This document shows, piece by piece, positions 29,068 through 38,549 of a DNA stretch of 64,000 nt. How positions within the stretch are numbered: the first letter of the stretch is position 1; each line of letters starts with the position of its first letter. The DNA lies in the NCBI RefSeq assembly GCF_014203595.1, contig NZ_JACHJK010000003.1, positions 372,001 through 436,000 of the forward strand, read 5' to 3'. Origin of the DNA: Streptomyces echinatus. Lineage in GTDB: Bacteria; Actinomycetota; Actinomycetes; Streptomycetales; Streptomycetaceae. The notes under the pieces are model-generated. The model had not been told where the DNA came from, ran no database searches, and worked only from the letters and a program-made list of their open reading frames with translations. The position numbers were made by a program, and so were the translations under genes.

Positions 29068-29415
29068 TCAGGCCTTCGGGGTGGGGCGCTTGATGAATTC
29101 GATGACCTCGCCGTTGAGGCCGTACACGAAGCCGACCTCGAGGGTCATGTTGCCCGTGGCGCCCTTGGCCTGCACCTGGGCCGGCTCCATCAGCGCACGG
29201 GCGCCGGCGGCGACGGCGCGCTGGAACAGCGCGGCGGGGTCCTCGGTGCGGATCGCGAAGTGGACCAGCGTGGCGGACCGGGCGCGCTCTTCGTCGCTCG
29301 GGAGGGCGTCGGTGTCGAGCGGCTGGGCCGAGCCACCGGGCGGGGTGGAGACCGCGTCGAAGAGCTCGATCACGCGGTCATCGTCCGAGGTCGCCGGGCG
29401 GATGACCAAGGTCAT
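29068..29415 (-). pseudogene. C-terminal part of a VOC (glyoxalase-like) protein
   Basis: The frame reads DRVIELFDAV, LVHFAIRTEDPAALFQRAV and LEVGFVYGLNGEVIEFIKR, the second strand set and metal-ligand Glu region of a VOC-fold protein. The expected first 40-50 residues (the opening DH... strand) are absent. At about 29400 the opposite strand switches to an unrelated fragment, so the gene was cut there. A short product from ATG 29415 could be made but would have half a fold. Confidence 0.6.
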
Positions 29416-29499
29416 CGACGGCATCAACCCCGGCGCCGGCATCAGCCGCTTCTCCGCCCGCATGGTGCGGGACTACGGACTCGAACGGCACGGATACAC

Positions 29500-29625
29500 C
29501 TACGTGCCCGGAACCTCGGCCCGGTCGCGGTAGGCGGTCAGGTATTCGCCGTGGCTGGCGGGCAGCCATGCCGAGACCAGCAGGTCGATCTCCCCCAGGC
29601 CCTGCAGCTCGAAGAGCTGCTGGTG
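29500..29625 (-). pseudogene. fragment of a glycine-betaine-type (OpuAC) binding protein
   Basis: A short stretch reads QLFELQGLGEIDLLVSAWLP then ASHGEYL, matching the hinge region of OpuAC/ProX-type substrate-binding proteins, where a GEID..VSAWLP.SHG.Y pattern is usual. Nothing else of the gene is present on either side. The facing plus-strand stretch about 29395-29533 (GINPGAGISRFSARMVRDYG) is another unidentified fragment. Confidence 0.4.
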
Positions 29626-29643
29626 GAGGGCGGCTGGCCGCCG

Positions 29644-30008
29644 GGGTCCCCCTGGCCGACCTCGCCGAGCGGGAGTGGATCCACTACACCCCCGACAGCG
29701 GCCTTGCCGGCCTTCTGGACGAGGCGTGCGCACGGGCCGGCTTCCAGGCCCGTGTCGCCGTCCGCACCCAGCAGGCCCCGTTCGCGGCCAACTTCGCCGC
29801 CGCCGGCCTCGGCATCGCCCTCGTGCCCGGCAACGTCCTGCCGCCGGAGTTCCACGGCATGCTGCTCCGCCCCGACCCGCCCCTCCTGCGCACCCTGGCC
29901 GCCTACACCCGCGGTGAACCCGACCCCATCACCCACGCCTTCCTGGACATGCTCACCGCGGAGGTGCCCCTCACGCCCCCGCACATCCGCGACCGCTTCC
30001 CCGACTGA
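29644..30008 (+). pseudogene. LysR-type regulator, C-terminal substrate-binding fragment
   Basis: The frame ending at TGA 30008 contains WIHYTPDSGLAGLLDEAC, ANFAAAGLGIALVPGNVLP and a final LTAYTRG-type segment, the second half of the LysR effector-binding domain. The DNA-binding HTH and the first effector subdomain are missing, so it is a remnant of roughly 115 codons. Confidence 0.7.
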
Positions 30009-30157
30009 CGGCATTTCAGGACTACCGTCCGGCTCGCACGGCGCCCGCGCGAAGGAAGCCGCGGGCGGTGCGCGGAAACCGCAGCCCTGTCGCTCACAAA
30101 GGGCGAGACGTCCAGGGGGCGACCGGCGTGGTGCGGCACCACGCCGGTCGCTCGGCC

Positions 30158-30670
30158 TCAGCGGGCCGTCGCGAAGTCCTGCGTCCAGTAGTGGCTCGTC
30201 CCGGAGACGCCGACGCCGATCTCCTTGAAGGAGCAGTTGAGGATGTTCGCCTTGTGGCCCGGGCTGTGCATCCAGCCGTTCATGACCTTGGCAGGGGTGC
30301 CGTAGCCGTAGGCGACGTTCTCACCGTAGCCGCGCCAGCGGTACCCGGCACGCGTGATGCGCTGCCCGGGGTTGGAGCCGTCGGAGCCGGTGTGCGACAT
30401 CCGGTGGTGGACGGACTGGTCCTTGCTGTGGTTCTGCGCGGCCTTGGTCAGCTTCGCGTTGACCTTCAGCGCCCGGCAGCCGGCCTTGGCTCGCTCCTTG
30501 TTCACCAGTGCCACGACCTTGGCCGTCGGGCTGGTGGACGACGGCGCCGCGGCGGCGGCCTGCGAGGTCTCCTGGGACGCCATCGCGGCCGTGGCTATGC
30601 CCACCATGCCGAGGGCTGCGACCGCGATGGCCGCATTGCGGAAGTGCTTCTTCCTGCGATGCTTCTGCAT
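30158..30670 (-). CDS. secreted CAP (SCP/PR-1) domain protein
   Basis: A 170-aa exported protein. The signal segment is AAIAVAALGMVGIATAAMA followed by a Ser/Ala linker. The CAP domain (about 50-170) shows VVALVNKERAKAGCRALKVN, SVHHRMSHTGSDGSNPGQRI with the cavity histidine, GYGENVAYGYGTPAKVMNGWMHSPGHKANILN and the final YWTQDFA. The H...E...H cavity set and the Cys pair (GCRAL, ILNCSF) are present. GAGGTAAGG precedes ATG 30670. A second, divergent CAP gene is at 45539. Function in bacteria is unsettled. Confidence 0.93.
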   Translation of the reverse strand: MQKHRRKKHFRNAAIAVAALGMVGIATAAMASQETSQAAAAAPSSTSPTAKVVALVNKERAKAGCRALKVNAKLTKAAQNHSKDQSVHHRMSHTGSDGSNPGQRITRAGYRWRGYGENVAYGYGTPAKVMNGWMHSPGHKANILNCSFKEIGVGVSGTSHYWTQDFATAR

Positions 30671-31107
30671 GCCTTACCTCATTCGGAAATCGGGATTCGC
30701 GACGACGCCTCGGGGCTCCGGCGCCGAGCGGGACGCCATTGTCAGAACCCCCGCGAAGGCATCGCAAATCACTCCGCTTGACCGCCCCTCAACTGCGCCG
30801 CATCGGGCTTGAAATGAGCGTGCATTCATGCGGGGCGGGCGGACGGCACCGCTCGTGAGATATTTGATGACTCCCAGAAGCCTTGCCCACCAAGGAATTC
30901 GCCGAATGCGTCTCGAATGAAGAGACGGGCATTTCGCCGGAGAGGGCAATATCGTTCTCCAGTGGGCATGTCCGGAGATGTCGGTGGGAGCTCGCCGTCC
31001 GTAACCTGCCCCGACCCATGATCCATTTCACATCCCGGCCGGCCGGACGGTCACCCCCTCTGAGGAGGCGCGCTTTCTTGCCGTGGGTGTGCCTCGGCGA
31101 AGAAAAA
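30671..31107. other. gene-free stretch upstream of the CAP gene
   Basis: About 440 bases, somewhat less GC-rich, with no convincing gene. It should hold the promoter for the CAP-domain gene (minus strand). No clear -35/-10 pair, repeat or riboswitch core was recognised. Confidence 0.35.
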
Positions 31108-31290
31108 CATCACCCCCATCACACCCGACTTCGACGAGTTCGTACTCCTGCTCGACGTCCAGGACGTCAAAGCCACCAAGCAGTACTACACCGACCCGGC
31201 CTGAACGTCGGCAGAAGCTTCGGCAGCAAGTACGTCGAGTTCACCACCGACGCCGGACACATCACGAAGCCACCACTTCCCTGTCCGGAA
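31108..31290 (+). pseudogene. VOC-family fragment with frameshift
   Basis: ITPDFDEFVLLLDVQDVKATKQYYTDP in one frame continues as LNVGRSFGSKYVEFTTDAG in the next. Together they match the first beta-alpha-beta unit of a glyoxalase/bleomycin-resistance (VOC) protein. The shift is at about 31198-31202, where the first frame stops at TGA, and nothing of the C-terminal half follows. Confidence 0.6.
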
Positions 31291-31451
31291 GGTCGTGCCG
31301 CAGGCCGGGAGCCATGGGCGCCGTCGCAGCCGTACCTTCCCGCCGGTCCTCGAAGACCTGTCCGCCACCGGCGACGATCGGAGGTTCGGTCATCACCGGC
31401 GTCAGCACCGCACCCGTTGCCGCGAGTTGTCCCCACGCGCGGTCATGCGCG

Positions 31452-31672
31452 TCACTTCTCCATGTCCAGCACTGCCATCATGCCCCGGTCCCGTGGTTGA
31501 GGATGTGACAGTGCGTGACGGTCTTGCCGGCGTAGTGCTTGAAGCGCATCCGGAGCACGAGGCGGCCCTTCGGGGAGACGTTCGCGACGTCCTGCATGCC
31601 GTGGCCCTGGTGCGGACGGCCGTTGATGCTCATCAGCTGGAAGTGGTTGGTGTGCACGTGGAAGGATTGTCG
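31452..31672 (-). pseudogene. C-terminal remnant of a multicopper oxidase
   Basis: On the minus strand the copper-binding C-terminus of a multicopper oxidase is legible: FHVHTNHFQLMS at the start, KGRLVLRMRFKHYAGK, then the type 1/type 3 copper motif THCHILNH. Right after NHGTG the frame is broken and the usual ending GMMAVLDMEK is found in another frame, stopping at 31452. The upstream three quarters of the enzyme are missing. Confidence 0.75.
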
Positions 31673-31752
31673 AAGTCCATGCCTATGGCCCGACCAGGGC
31701 GCGCTGCGATCATCTGGTCAGTGCCCTGCCCCCGCGTGAAGAACGAGGCATG

Positions 31753-32802
31753 ATGTCGATTCCGCTTCAAGTGCGTGCCCAGGCGGTCGCCCTCCGGGCC
31801 GCGTTCGCGTTGCCACGCCCGCTGCGGCGGCTGCTGGCGGGTCCGCCGGTTCAGCGCGACGGTCAGGAACTCGCCCTGGACGCGCAGTTGCTGCTCCGGC
31901 TGATGCGCATCGCCGGCACCAGAATCGTCGTGGACGGCAACGTCGACGCCTCCCGCGCCGGCCTGGACCTGTCGAGGCATCTGGTGAGCGGACCCGTGAT
32001 CGGGCGGGTCGCCGCGCAGGAGATCCGGATCCCGGTGGAGCACGGTCGGCTGGCCGCCACGCTGTACACGCCCGAGGGGCTCGCCACGCCGTCCGGGCTG
32101 CTGGTCTTCTACCACGGTGGCGGGTGGGTGATCGGCAGCCGGCTCAGCCATGACAACACCGCGCGCTTCCTCGCCCAGCAGGCCGGCGTACAAGTGCTGT
32201 CCGTCGAGTACCGGCAGCCTCCGGAGCACATCTTCCCGGCGGCCGTCGAGGACGCGCTGGCCGCGTTCGACCACGCCCACGACCACGCCGTCGACCTCGG
32301 GGCCGACCCGGCGCGGATCGCCGTCGGCGGCGACAGCGCGGGCGGCAACATCGCCGCCGTGACCGCGCAGCTCGCCACCAGGCGCGGCGGCCCGGCGCCC
32401 GCCTTCCAACTGCTGCTCTACCCCGCAACCGACGTCTCGCGGCGTTCGCACTCGCGGGACTCGTTCGCCGACGGCTTCTTCCTCACCGGCAAGGACATGG
32501 ACTGGTTCGCCGACCACTACGCCCCCGCGGGCGTGGACCGTGCGGACCCCCGGATGTCCCCGCTCCTCACCGACGACCTCTCCGGACTGCCAAGCGCCTA
32601 CATAGGCACCGCCGGCTTCGACCCGCTGCGCGACGACGGCGAGGACTACGCCGAGGCGCTCACCAAGGCCGGCGTACCGACCACCCTCAGCCGCCAGCCC
32701 GACCTGATCCACGGGTACGCCAACTTCCTCGGCATCGGCCACCGCTTCCGGGAGGCAACGCTGGAGGCGGCCAAGGCACTGCGGACGGCCCTCAGCGAAT
32801 GA
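31753..32802 (+). CDS. alpha/beta hydrolase, HSL-family esterase
   Basis: A 349-aa esterase/lipase of the hormone-sensitive-lipase group. The oxyanion-hole motif is HGGGW (about 121-125), the nucleophile Ser is in GGDSAGGN (about 191-198), the acid lies in GFDPLRDDGEDYAE and the catalytic His in DLIHGYANF. An N-terminal cap of about 80 residues precedes the strand KIPVEHGRL-like region. ATG 31753 is preferred over the adjacent ATG 31750 for spacing to GAGG. The substrate is likely a short acyl ester. Confidence 0.93.
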   Translation: MSIPLQVRAQAVALRAAFALPRPLRRLLAGPPVQRDGQELALDAQLLLRLMRIAGTRIVVDGNVDASRAGLDLSRHLVSGPVIGRVAAQEIRIPVEHGRLAATLYTPEGLATPSGLLVFYHGGGWVIGSRLSHDNTARFLAQQAGVQVLSVEYRQPPEHIFPAAVEDALAAFDHAHDHAVDLGADPARIAVGGDSAGGNIAAVTAQLATRRGGPAPAFQLLLYPATDVSRRSHSRDSFADGFFLTGKDMDWFADHYAPAGVDRADPRMSPLLTDDLSGLPSAYIGTAGFDPLRDDGEDYAEALTKAGVPTTLSRQPDLIHGYANFLGIGHRFREATLEAAKALRTALSE

Positions 32803-32864
32803 GTGGCGGACGGGGTGCAGGACGGGGCCCGGTACGGGGAGCACCGTCGTCGTTCGTCGCGCTT

Positions 32865-33896
32865 TCAGGCGTCTCTGGCGGCCGGTAGGTGCTGATGGCC
32901 TTCGGGCTTGGTGGCTCGGGACATCAGCTCCTGTACGACATGCGCCGCCTTCCGGCCGCCGTGGATGATGTCGACCACGGCCCGGGTGATCGGCATCTCC
33001 ACGTCGTGACGCCGTCCCAGGTCCTGAATGGCCTTGCAGGAGGCGACGCCTTCCGCGGTCTGGGTGGTGGCGGCCCGCGCCTCCTCGACGCTCAGGCCCC
33101 GGCCCAGGTGGGCGCCGAAGGTGTGGTTACGGGACAGCGCGGACGAGCACGTGGCCACCAGGTCGCCCATGCCGGCCAGCCCGGCGAGTGTGAGCGGGTC
33201 CGCACCCATGGCGACGCCCAGCCTGGTCGCCTCGGCCAGCCCCCGGGTCACCAGAGCCGCCTTGGCGTTGTCACCCAGCCTCATGCCATCGGTGACACCG
33301 ACGGCCAGGGCGATGACGTTCTTGATGGCGCCGCCCAGTTCGCAGCCGATGACGTCGGTGTTCGTGTAGGGCCGGAAGTACGGCGTGTGGCACGCGGACT
33401 GGATGAGTGCGGCCGTGCTCTCGTCGGTGCAGGCGACGACGCTCGCGGCCGGTTGTCGGGCGACGATCTCGGCGGCCAGGTTGGGCCCGGACACCACGGC
33501 GATCCGGTCGGACCACGCGCCGGTCGTCTCGGCGATGACCTCGCTCATGAGCCGGCCGGTGCCCAGCTCCACGCCCTTCATCAGCGACACGAACACCGTG
33601 CGGTTCTGCCACTGCCCCGTCCAGCCTTCGAGCAGCGGACGGGCGCTCTGGGCGGAGACGGCGAGGAGGGCGATGCCGGCGCCGTGCGCCGCCTCGGCCG
33701 GGTCGGTGGTCGCCCGGACGTTGTCCGGCAGCTTGACCTGGGGCAGGTAGTCGGGGTTGGCGCGGGTGCCGTTGATCGCGTCGACCAGCGCCGCCCGGCG
33801 TCCCCATAGCGTGACCTCGCATCCGGCGTCAGCCAGCACGCGGGAGAACGCGGTCCCCCAAGAGCCGGCCCCGTAGACGGCAACACGACGAGACAT
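32865..33896 (-). CDS. gpsA: NAD(P)-dependent glycerol-3-phosphate dehydrogenase
   Basis: A 343-aa GpsA-type enzyme converting dihydroxyacetone phosphate to sn-glycerol-3-phosphate for phospholipid synthesis. Residues 4-18 VAVYGAGSWGTAFSR form the GxGxxG cofactor site. Later motifs are SGPNLAAEIV, GCELGGAIKNVIALAVGV with the catalytic Lys, and GLAGMGDLVATC. Full length for the family. Streptomycetes often carry an additional gpsA copy; genomic context here (no 1-acylglycerol-phosphate acyltransferase or ddl next door) suggests the accessory one. Confidence 0.95.
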   Translation of the reverse strand: MSRRVAVYGAGSWGTAFSRVLADAGCEVTLWGRRAALVDAINGTRANPDYLPQVKLPDNVRATTDPAEAAHGAGIALLAVSAQSARPLLEGWTGQWQNRTVFVSLMKGVELGTGRLMSEVIAETTGAWSDRIAVVSGPNLAAEIVARQPAASVVACTDESTAALIQSACHTPYFRPYTNTDVIGCELGGAIKNVIALAVGVTDGMRLGDNAKAALVTRGLAEATRLGVAMGADPLTLAGLAGMGDLVATCSSALSRNHTFGAHLGRGLSVEEARAATTQTAEGVASCKAIQDLGRRHDVEMPITRAVVDIIHGGRKAAHVVQELMSRATKPEGHQHLPAARDA

Positions 33897-34242
33897 GCGA
33901 TGGATCTCCTGTCCAGTGGGGGAGGCACTTCCGAGGACCGGGGCGCCTCATCGACTCAACGACCATCGACCGGTCAGGCAGCCGTTCAGAACACGACGTT
34001 GTCCTTGGTGAGGATTCATACCCAGCGGGCCGTGAGTACGTCGACTCGTGATCGACCGACGGCCGTCTTCTACAGGGGCCGGGACGGGTACGGGCGGATG
34101 GAGCAGGCGGCCCCTTCGGGCGACGTGGCCGACCCCCTTGCCCCCGGCGCGAGGGCCCGGAGCGCTTCCGGTCGGTTCGAGCCGAGGCACAGGACGGGGC
34201 CCGCGTCCCACTCGCCGGCGGAGACGTGCGTAGGCTGCTCGA
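33897..34242. other. gene-free intergenic stretch between divergent genes
   Basis: The 346 bases between the starts of gpsA (minus) and the DUF2199 gene (plus) have no convincing coding sequence. They should contain both promoters; I could not pick out clear hexamers. Confidence 0.35.
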
Positions 34243-35151
34243 GTGACTGCGCACCTCCCCACCTGCTCCTGCTGCGGCGACACGCTTTCCGACGGGTCGC
34301 GGGTCGACATCGGTTTCAACCTGCCCGACGCGGCGCTTCGGGCTCCAGAGGCGACCCGCCACCAGCTCGGGGTGCGCGCTCTGATGCGCGTGGACGGCGT
34401 CGGCTGCTTCGTACGGTGCCTGTTGCCCGTCAGTCTGACGCAGGCCACGGAACTCGTGATGGGCATGTGGCTGGAGGTGGACGACGCGACCCTGCGGCGC
34501 GCTCAGGACCTGTGGGAAGACCCGCGCTACGCCGACCTCTCCTTCCAGGGCAAGATCGCCAACAGGATTCAGCCATGGGGTGACGAGCTGGTCGGGGCCG
34601 AGGTCACCGCTCGGGTCGGGGACGCCGAGGAACTGCCCTACGTCGTCACCGGTCACGGCCCCGCCGCCGCCCGCCTCCTGGCGGAGACCTGGGAGCGGGA
34701 CCATGTCCTCAGCCGATTCCCGAACCCGCTTCCGGTCGACGTGCGGACCTCCCTCGGGGACGGCTGGTCGGTGGTGCGGACCGCCGGCCTGGGTGCGTCC
34801 TTCGCCGACGGGACCGACCACTTCACCGGCCCGGACCGCAGTGTCGCCGTGAACCTCATGGAGGACGACGTCCCCGGCCGCGCGCCTGAGGACTTCCTGG
34901 CCGCCCTGATGGCCGGGGCTCCCGACAAGCTGCCCGCGCAGCGCCGCACGGAGCCTGTCCCCGGCGGGCTGCGGTACGCCTTCTGGCTGACCCCCGAGGA
35001 CAATGGTCGTCCTCGGCACGAGTTCTACGGCTTCACCGTGGTGACCGGATCGGCCGCCGGCGCGTTCTGCACCTACGAGGACCCCGCCGGTCTGGCATGG
35101 GCCCAGGAGACCTGGCGATCACTGAACCATGATCTCCGAACCGCCCCCTAG
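34243..35151 (+). CDS. DUF2199 family protein
   Basis: A 302-aa protein whose N-terminal 150 residues match DUF2199: it opens with the CxxC metal-site-like CSCCGDTL, followed by FNLPDAALRAPEATRH, a Cys-containing VRCLLPVSLT and the WLEVDDATLRRAQDLWEDPRY helix. The C-terminal half (about 160-300) is a separate strand-rich domain of unknown type (DGWSVVRTAGLGASFADGTDHFTG...). Function unknown. GTG 34243 begins directly at the conserved N-terminus, though no strong ribosome-binding site is visible. Confidence 0.75.
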   Translation: MTAHLPTCSCCGDTLSDGSRVDIGFNLPDAALRAPEATRHQLGVRALMRVDGVGCFVRCLLPVSLTQATELVMGMWLEVDDATLRRAQDLWEDPRYADLSFQGKIANRIQPWGDELVGAEVTARVGDAEELPYVVTGHGPAAARLLAETWERDHVLSRFPNPLPVDVRTSLGDGWSVVRTAGLGASFADGTDHFTGPDRSVAVNLMEDDVPGRAPEDFLAALMAGAPDKLPAQRRTEPVPGGLRYAFWLTPEDNGRPRHEFYGFTVVTGSAAGAFCTYEDPAGLAWAQETWRSLNHDLRTAP

Positions 35152-35232
35152 GTGCTGTCGGAGCAGCCGGCGCCCAGGCTGTGGTTTCCTGGGAATCTCG
35201 GGTCGGCTCTCATCTCCCGGACGGTTGCGGGG

Positions 35233-35775
35233 TCAGCCGATGGTTCCTGGGCAGCCGATCCGGTACAGCACACACGGGCGGAGCGGCCCCTCGGGCGCAC
35301 TCGGATCCTCGAAATCGTCGGCCGGGTCCCGGGTCATGCCGATGCGGCGCATCACGGCCTGGGAGCGGAGGTTGTTCACGGTCGTCGACGCAACCACTTC
35401 CCGCAGCCCGAGGGCCTCGAAGCCGAAGGCCAGGCAGGCCAGGGCGGCCTCGGTGGCGTAGCCGTGCCCCCATGCGGACCGCTTCAGCCGCCAGCCGACG
35501 TCCACGCCGGTGAAGGGCATGTCCTCCCCCACTACGTCCAGGCCGGCACGGCCGACGAACTCACCGGTGTGCCGTACTTCGAGCGCCCACCAACCAAAGC
35601 CTCGGTCTTCGAAATCAGCCTGCATTCGTGCCATCACGGCATCGCTTTGCGCCCGTGCGAGCAGTTCGCCGAGGTGTTCCCGGACTTCGGGGTCGGCGTT
35701 CATGGCCGCCCACGGTTCGAGGTCGGATTCCTGCCAGCGGCGTAGCAGAAGGCGATCGGTTCCAAGCTCTGGCAT
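35233..35775 (-). CDS. GNAT acetyltransferase, RimJ/RimL-like
   Basis: A 180-aa N-acetyltransferase of the ribosomal-protein-alanine-acetyltransferase-like group. It opens ELGTDRLLLRRWQESDLEPWAAMNAD, has VGWRLKRSAWGHGYATEAALA as the acetyl-CoA loop region, and ends NLRSQAVMRRIGMTRDP. ATG 35775 gives the standard family start. Its layout is very similar to the GNAT gene at 42499. The substrate is unknown. Confidence 0.87.
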   Translation of the reverse strand: MPELGTDRLLLRRWQESDLEPWAAMNADPEVREHLGELLARAQSDAVMARMQADFEDRGFGWWALEVRHTGEFVGRAGLDVVGEDMPFTGVDVGWRLKRSAWGHGYATEAALACLAFGFEALGLREVVASTTVNNLRSQAVMRRIGMTRDPADDFEDPSAPEGPLRPCVLYRIGCPGTIG

Positions 35776-36021
35776 GCCGCCCAGCCAACCCGACCCCGAC
35801 AGGGATGTCGATCGGATATGCCGACCCCTGCGGTGCTCGCCCACGCCCGACCGGCTGTCCCGCCGAGGACGGCGGCACGACCGGCCCCCTCACCGCCGAC
35901 CTCGGCCACGCCGACCAGGCCCAGCTCACCCGCACGATGCGCCGACATCTCGGCCGTCTCGGCTCCAGCCCGGCCCCGCCCTGTGGGCGGTGCTGTCAGT
36001 GGCGGCTGGCAGCATGTCCGC

Positions 36022-37266
36022 ATGACTCGCGACGATCTTGACACGCTGTTCGCCTCCCCCGCGGCTCTGCTGGCCGCAGCTCCCGAGGGCCTTCGGGACC
36101 TGCCCGCCGCGGGCGGTGGAGCGGGCCGCGAGGCCTACGCCCAGGCCGTCACGATCCTCGACGGAGCCGAGGTGCCGCGGGCAGAGTTCGCCTCGTGGCT
36201 GCACTTCGGCGCGAAGGTCCTGGGCCACGACGCCTACGCCGACCTGGTGGCCGAAGCCGAGCCGGGAATGCCCTGGCGGACCGTCTGGGCCTGGTGGCGG
36301 CCGGTCGGCGCCTACCGGGCCAAGCCGAACCTGAGCGGGGACGCCGATGTCGAGGTCCACGAGGGGCCGGACGGCCGTCTCCTGCTGAAGCTGTGGTCGC
36401 AGTGGACCCAGGAGCGCTGGCTCGATCCGGCCACCGGTGAACGGGTCCCGGCCCCCGCCGACGGCGAGTTCGCCGAGCGGCCGTACGACGCCCTCGACGA
36501 GGGGCCCGTCCTCTTCGACCCGGACGACGACCACGGCCTCCACCAGCCCGACGCCTGGGAGGAACCCGCCCCTCTCGGAGGCGACCGTGTCATGTTCTTC
36601 GAGCCGCGCGGCGTCGTGGTCCTGGAGCGCAACGGCACGGCGGCCGACGGACAGATAAGCTCCGAAGCCGTCTCCTGGGGGTCGGGCGCGCCTTGGTTCG
36701 CGGGGCCGACGGCGGCCGAAGCCCCACTGGACGCCGCACGTTTGGAGGAAGCGTTCGACGCGGACGGGATGGTACTGCTGACGCCGGATCAACTGCCCGC
36801 CGCGCTGACGCACGCGCCCACCCGGGATCTGGCCGTCACGGCGGGGCTGCCGACGTGGTTCGCCGCCGGAGTCGCCACGTTCACCCTGGCCTGGGCCGAC
36901 GGGAAGGCGCAGGGGCTGGAGCCCGATGAGAACGGCCTGCTGCACCTGGGCACCTTCGAGCTGGCGTATGGCGACATCGGCCGGGTTCTCGTCCACCCCG
37001 AGACGGGCGCGGTGTCGATGGTCCGCAACGGCGAGGGGCCCTTCCCCTTCGCCCGGGACACCGAGACCTTCGTGCGGCTGCTGGAGACCGTGTACCGGTT
37101 CATGAGCGCCTGCTGGAGCCCGTACCCGGGTGAGTACGGCAAGCGGGACTTCCTGAGCGAAGTCGCCGCCCTCGAACCGCTCTCGGTGGACGAGGAAGCA
37201 CCTGCGGAGAACGTCTGGGAGCACCTGTTCGCGGCCATCCTCGAGCTCAGCCCGTGGGGCTTCTGA
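36022..37266 (+). CDS. SUKH-4 family immunity-type protein
   Basis: A 414-aa protein whose last 170 residues match the SUKH-4 immunity family: the entry RDLAVTAGLPTWF, LLHLGTFELAYGDIGRVLVHPETGAVSMV and the FVRLLETVYRFMSACW helix. The first 230 residues form an additional domain with Trp-rich motifs (PWRTVWAWWRPVGAYR, LWSQWTQERWLDP) often seen with such proteins in streptomycetes. Expected role: neutralising a secreted nuclease or deaminase toxin, but no toxin gene is adjacent. ATG 36022 is the first codon of the conserved N-terminus. Confidence 0.82.
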   Translation: MTRDDLDTLFASPAALLAAAPEGLRDLPAAGGGAGREAYAQAVTILDGAEVPRAEFASWLHFGAKVLGHDAYADLVAEAEPGMPWRTVWAWWRPVGAYRAKPNLSGDADVEVHEGPDGRLLLKLWSQWTQERWLDPATGERVPAPADGEFAERPYDALDEGPVLFDPDDDHGLHQPDAWEEPAPLGGDRVMFFEPRGVVVLERNGTAADGQISSEAVSWGSGAPWFAGPTAAEAPLDAARLEEAFDADGMVLLTPDQLPAALTHAPTRDLAVTAGLPTWFAAGVATFTLAWADGKAQGLEPDENGLLHLGTFELAYGDIGRVLVHPETGAVSMVRNGEGPFPFARDTETFVRLLETVYRFMSACWSPYPGEYGKRDFLSEVAALEPLSVDEEAPAENVWEHLFAAILELSPWGF

Positions 37267-37349
37267 CACCGGACGTACGGGCGCGGGGGCTACTGGAACG
37301 GATCGGCGTCGCGCCTCTGCCGCGCCGGAGCGGGAGGCGCTCGCCGGGG

Positions 37350-37964
37350 CTAGAAGCGCTGTACGAGTTCGCAGGTGTCGGGCACGACGATGTCTCGGGG
37401 GGCCCGGTCGGCGACCAGTACGTCGAAGCCGGCGCCGCAGTCGATCTGGTCGAAGCCGCCGTTGCGGCTGACGATGGTGTCGTCACCGCCGCGGCCGATC
37501 ATGGTCACGGTGATCAGGGTCGGACCGGTCCAGCCGTCGAGGTCGGTGAGCCGGTCGGGGCCGTCGCCGCCGATCAGGATGTCGTTGCCCTGGCCGCCCA
37601 CGAGGTCGCTCGGAAGGTTGGTGTCGTTCTGAGCCGTGTCGTTCCGGTCGCCGAGGTTGGCGATGATCCGGGTCACACCGTCGCCCGCGCAGAGCACCGT
37701 ATGGCCGCTCCCGGTGCAGCCCGGGCCCGCGGTGAGGTTGCTCGTCGTGTCGGTGACCCGGAGGGTTCCCGCGCTGAAGGTGTCGAAGGTGACGTTGTTG
37801 GTCTCGCCGGCCAGGGCGGTGAAGGTGAGCCGGCCGTTGCCGCTCGTCACGAAGGCGGGGCTTGCGGACGCGGGGCTCACGAAGGCCATCGCCAGCGTGA
37901 GTGCGGCCACGGCCGGGGCGGCGACGCGGACAGCGATGCGTGGACGGGAAGCGGTCGGGCTCAT
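37350..37964 (-). CDS. secreted calcium-binding (RTX-like) repeat protein
   Basis: A 204-aa exported protein. A signal peptide (RVAAPAVAALTLAMAFVSPASA) is followed by a domain of unknown role and then degenerate RTX-type nonapeptides, GGQGNDILIGGDGPDRL and GRGGDDTIVSRNGGFDQI, which form calcium-binding beta-rolls. Two cysteines near the end (DCGAGF, DTCELV) may form a disulfide. Similar short proteins are numerous in streptomycetes. ATG 37964 fits the signal peptide. Confidence 0.8.
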   Translation of the reverse strand: MSPTASRPRIAVRVAAPAVAALTLAMAFVSPASASPAFVTSGNGRLTFTALAGETNNVTFDTFSAGTLRVTDTTSNLTAGPGCTGSGHTVLCAGDGVTRIIANLGDRNDTAQNDTNLPSDLVGGQGNDILIGGDGPDRLTDLDGWTGPTLITVTMIGRGGDDTIVSRNGGFDQIDCGAGFDVLVADRAPRDIVVPDTCELVQRF

Positions 37965-38156
37965 CGGTGCCTGTTCCTTGGGGTCGGCCAGTGCGGATCT
38001 GGTCCCGGTTTCGTCGCCCCCTTCGCTACCCGCGGTGACGATTCGGCTCACCTGTTCGTCACACAGTTACCTCGCGTGCCGCAGCAGGCCCAGCCGGGCG
38101 GACGAGCACAGTGTGCAGGGCGTCAGCGGATGGCTCGTGCATGTGCCGGGCAAAGC

Positions 38157-38360
38157 TCACCGCGTGAGGTGTTCGGTGAGCAGGCGCCGTATCCGGTCTG
38201 CCGCTTCGGGCGGAACGCCGGCGAGGCCGCGCTGCACGCGGGCGCGCACGGCGGCCTCTTCGGCGGGTGACAGGTCGCCCGCGCCGAGCAGCAGCGTCAG
38301 AGCATCCGAAGACGACAGCAGCCTGCGTACCCCCACCACGCGCCCCCAGGGATCGTCCAT
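38157..38360 (-). CDS. small hypothetical protein
   Basis: A predicted 67-aa soluble protein from ATG 38360, with two helices: VVGVRRLLSSSDALTLLLG and LSPAEEAAVRARVQRGL to RIRRLLTEHL. The composition is natural for a streptomycete protein, but no family is recognised and the start is uncertain, since the frame is open to 38489. Confidence 0.4.
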   Translation of the reverse strand: MDDPWGRVVGVRRLLSSSDALTLLLGAGDLSPAEEAAVRARVQRGLAGVPPEAADRIRRLLTEHLTR

Positions 38361-38549
38361 CGGTTGCGGTGATCTCCCGACGCACTCTGACACAGCGGCG
38401 AGCGGTGCGGCGTGCCGTTCGGAAATCGGTGGCCCGAGTGGGGGCAAGTTGCCTTCATGCAGCGGTAGTTGGGGCCGCTTCGTCGCCACCTCAGGAGTCC
38501 CGGGCGTGCGGCGCGCCGGACACCCTGCCAGGCCGAAGGACCGGCTCGG

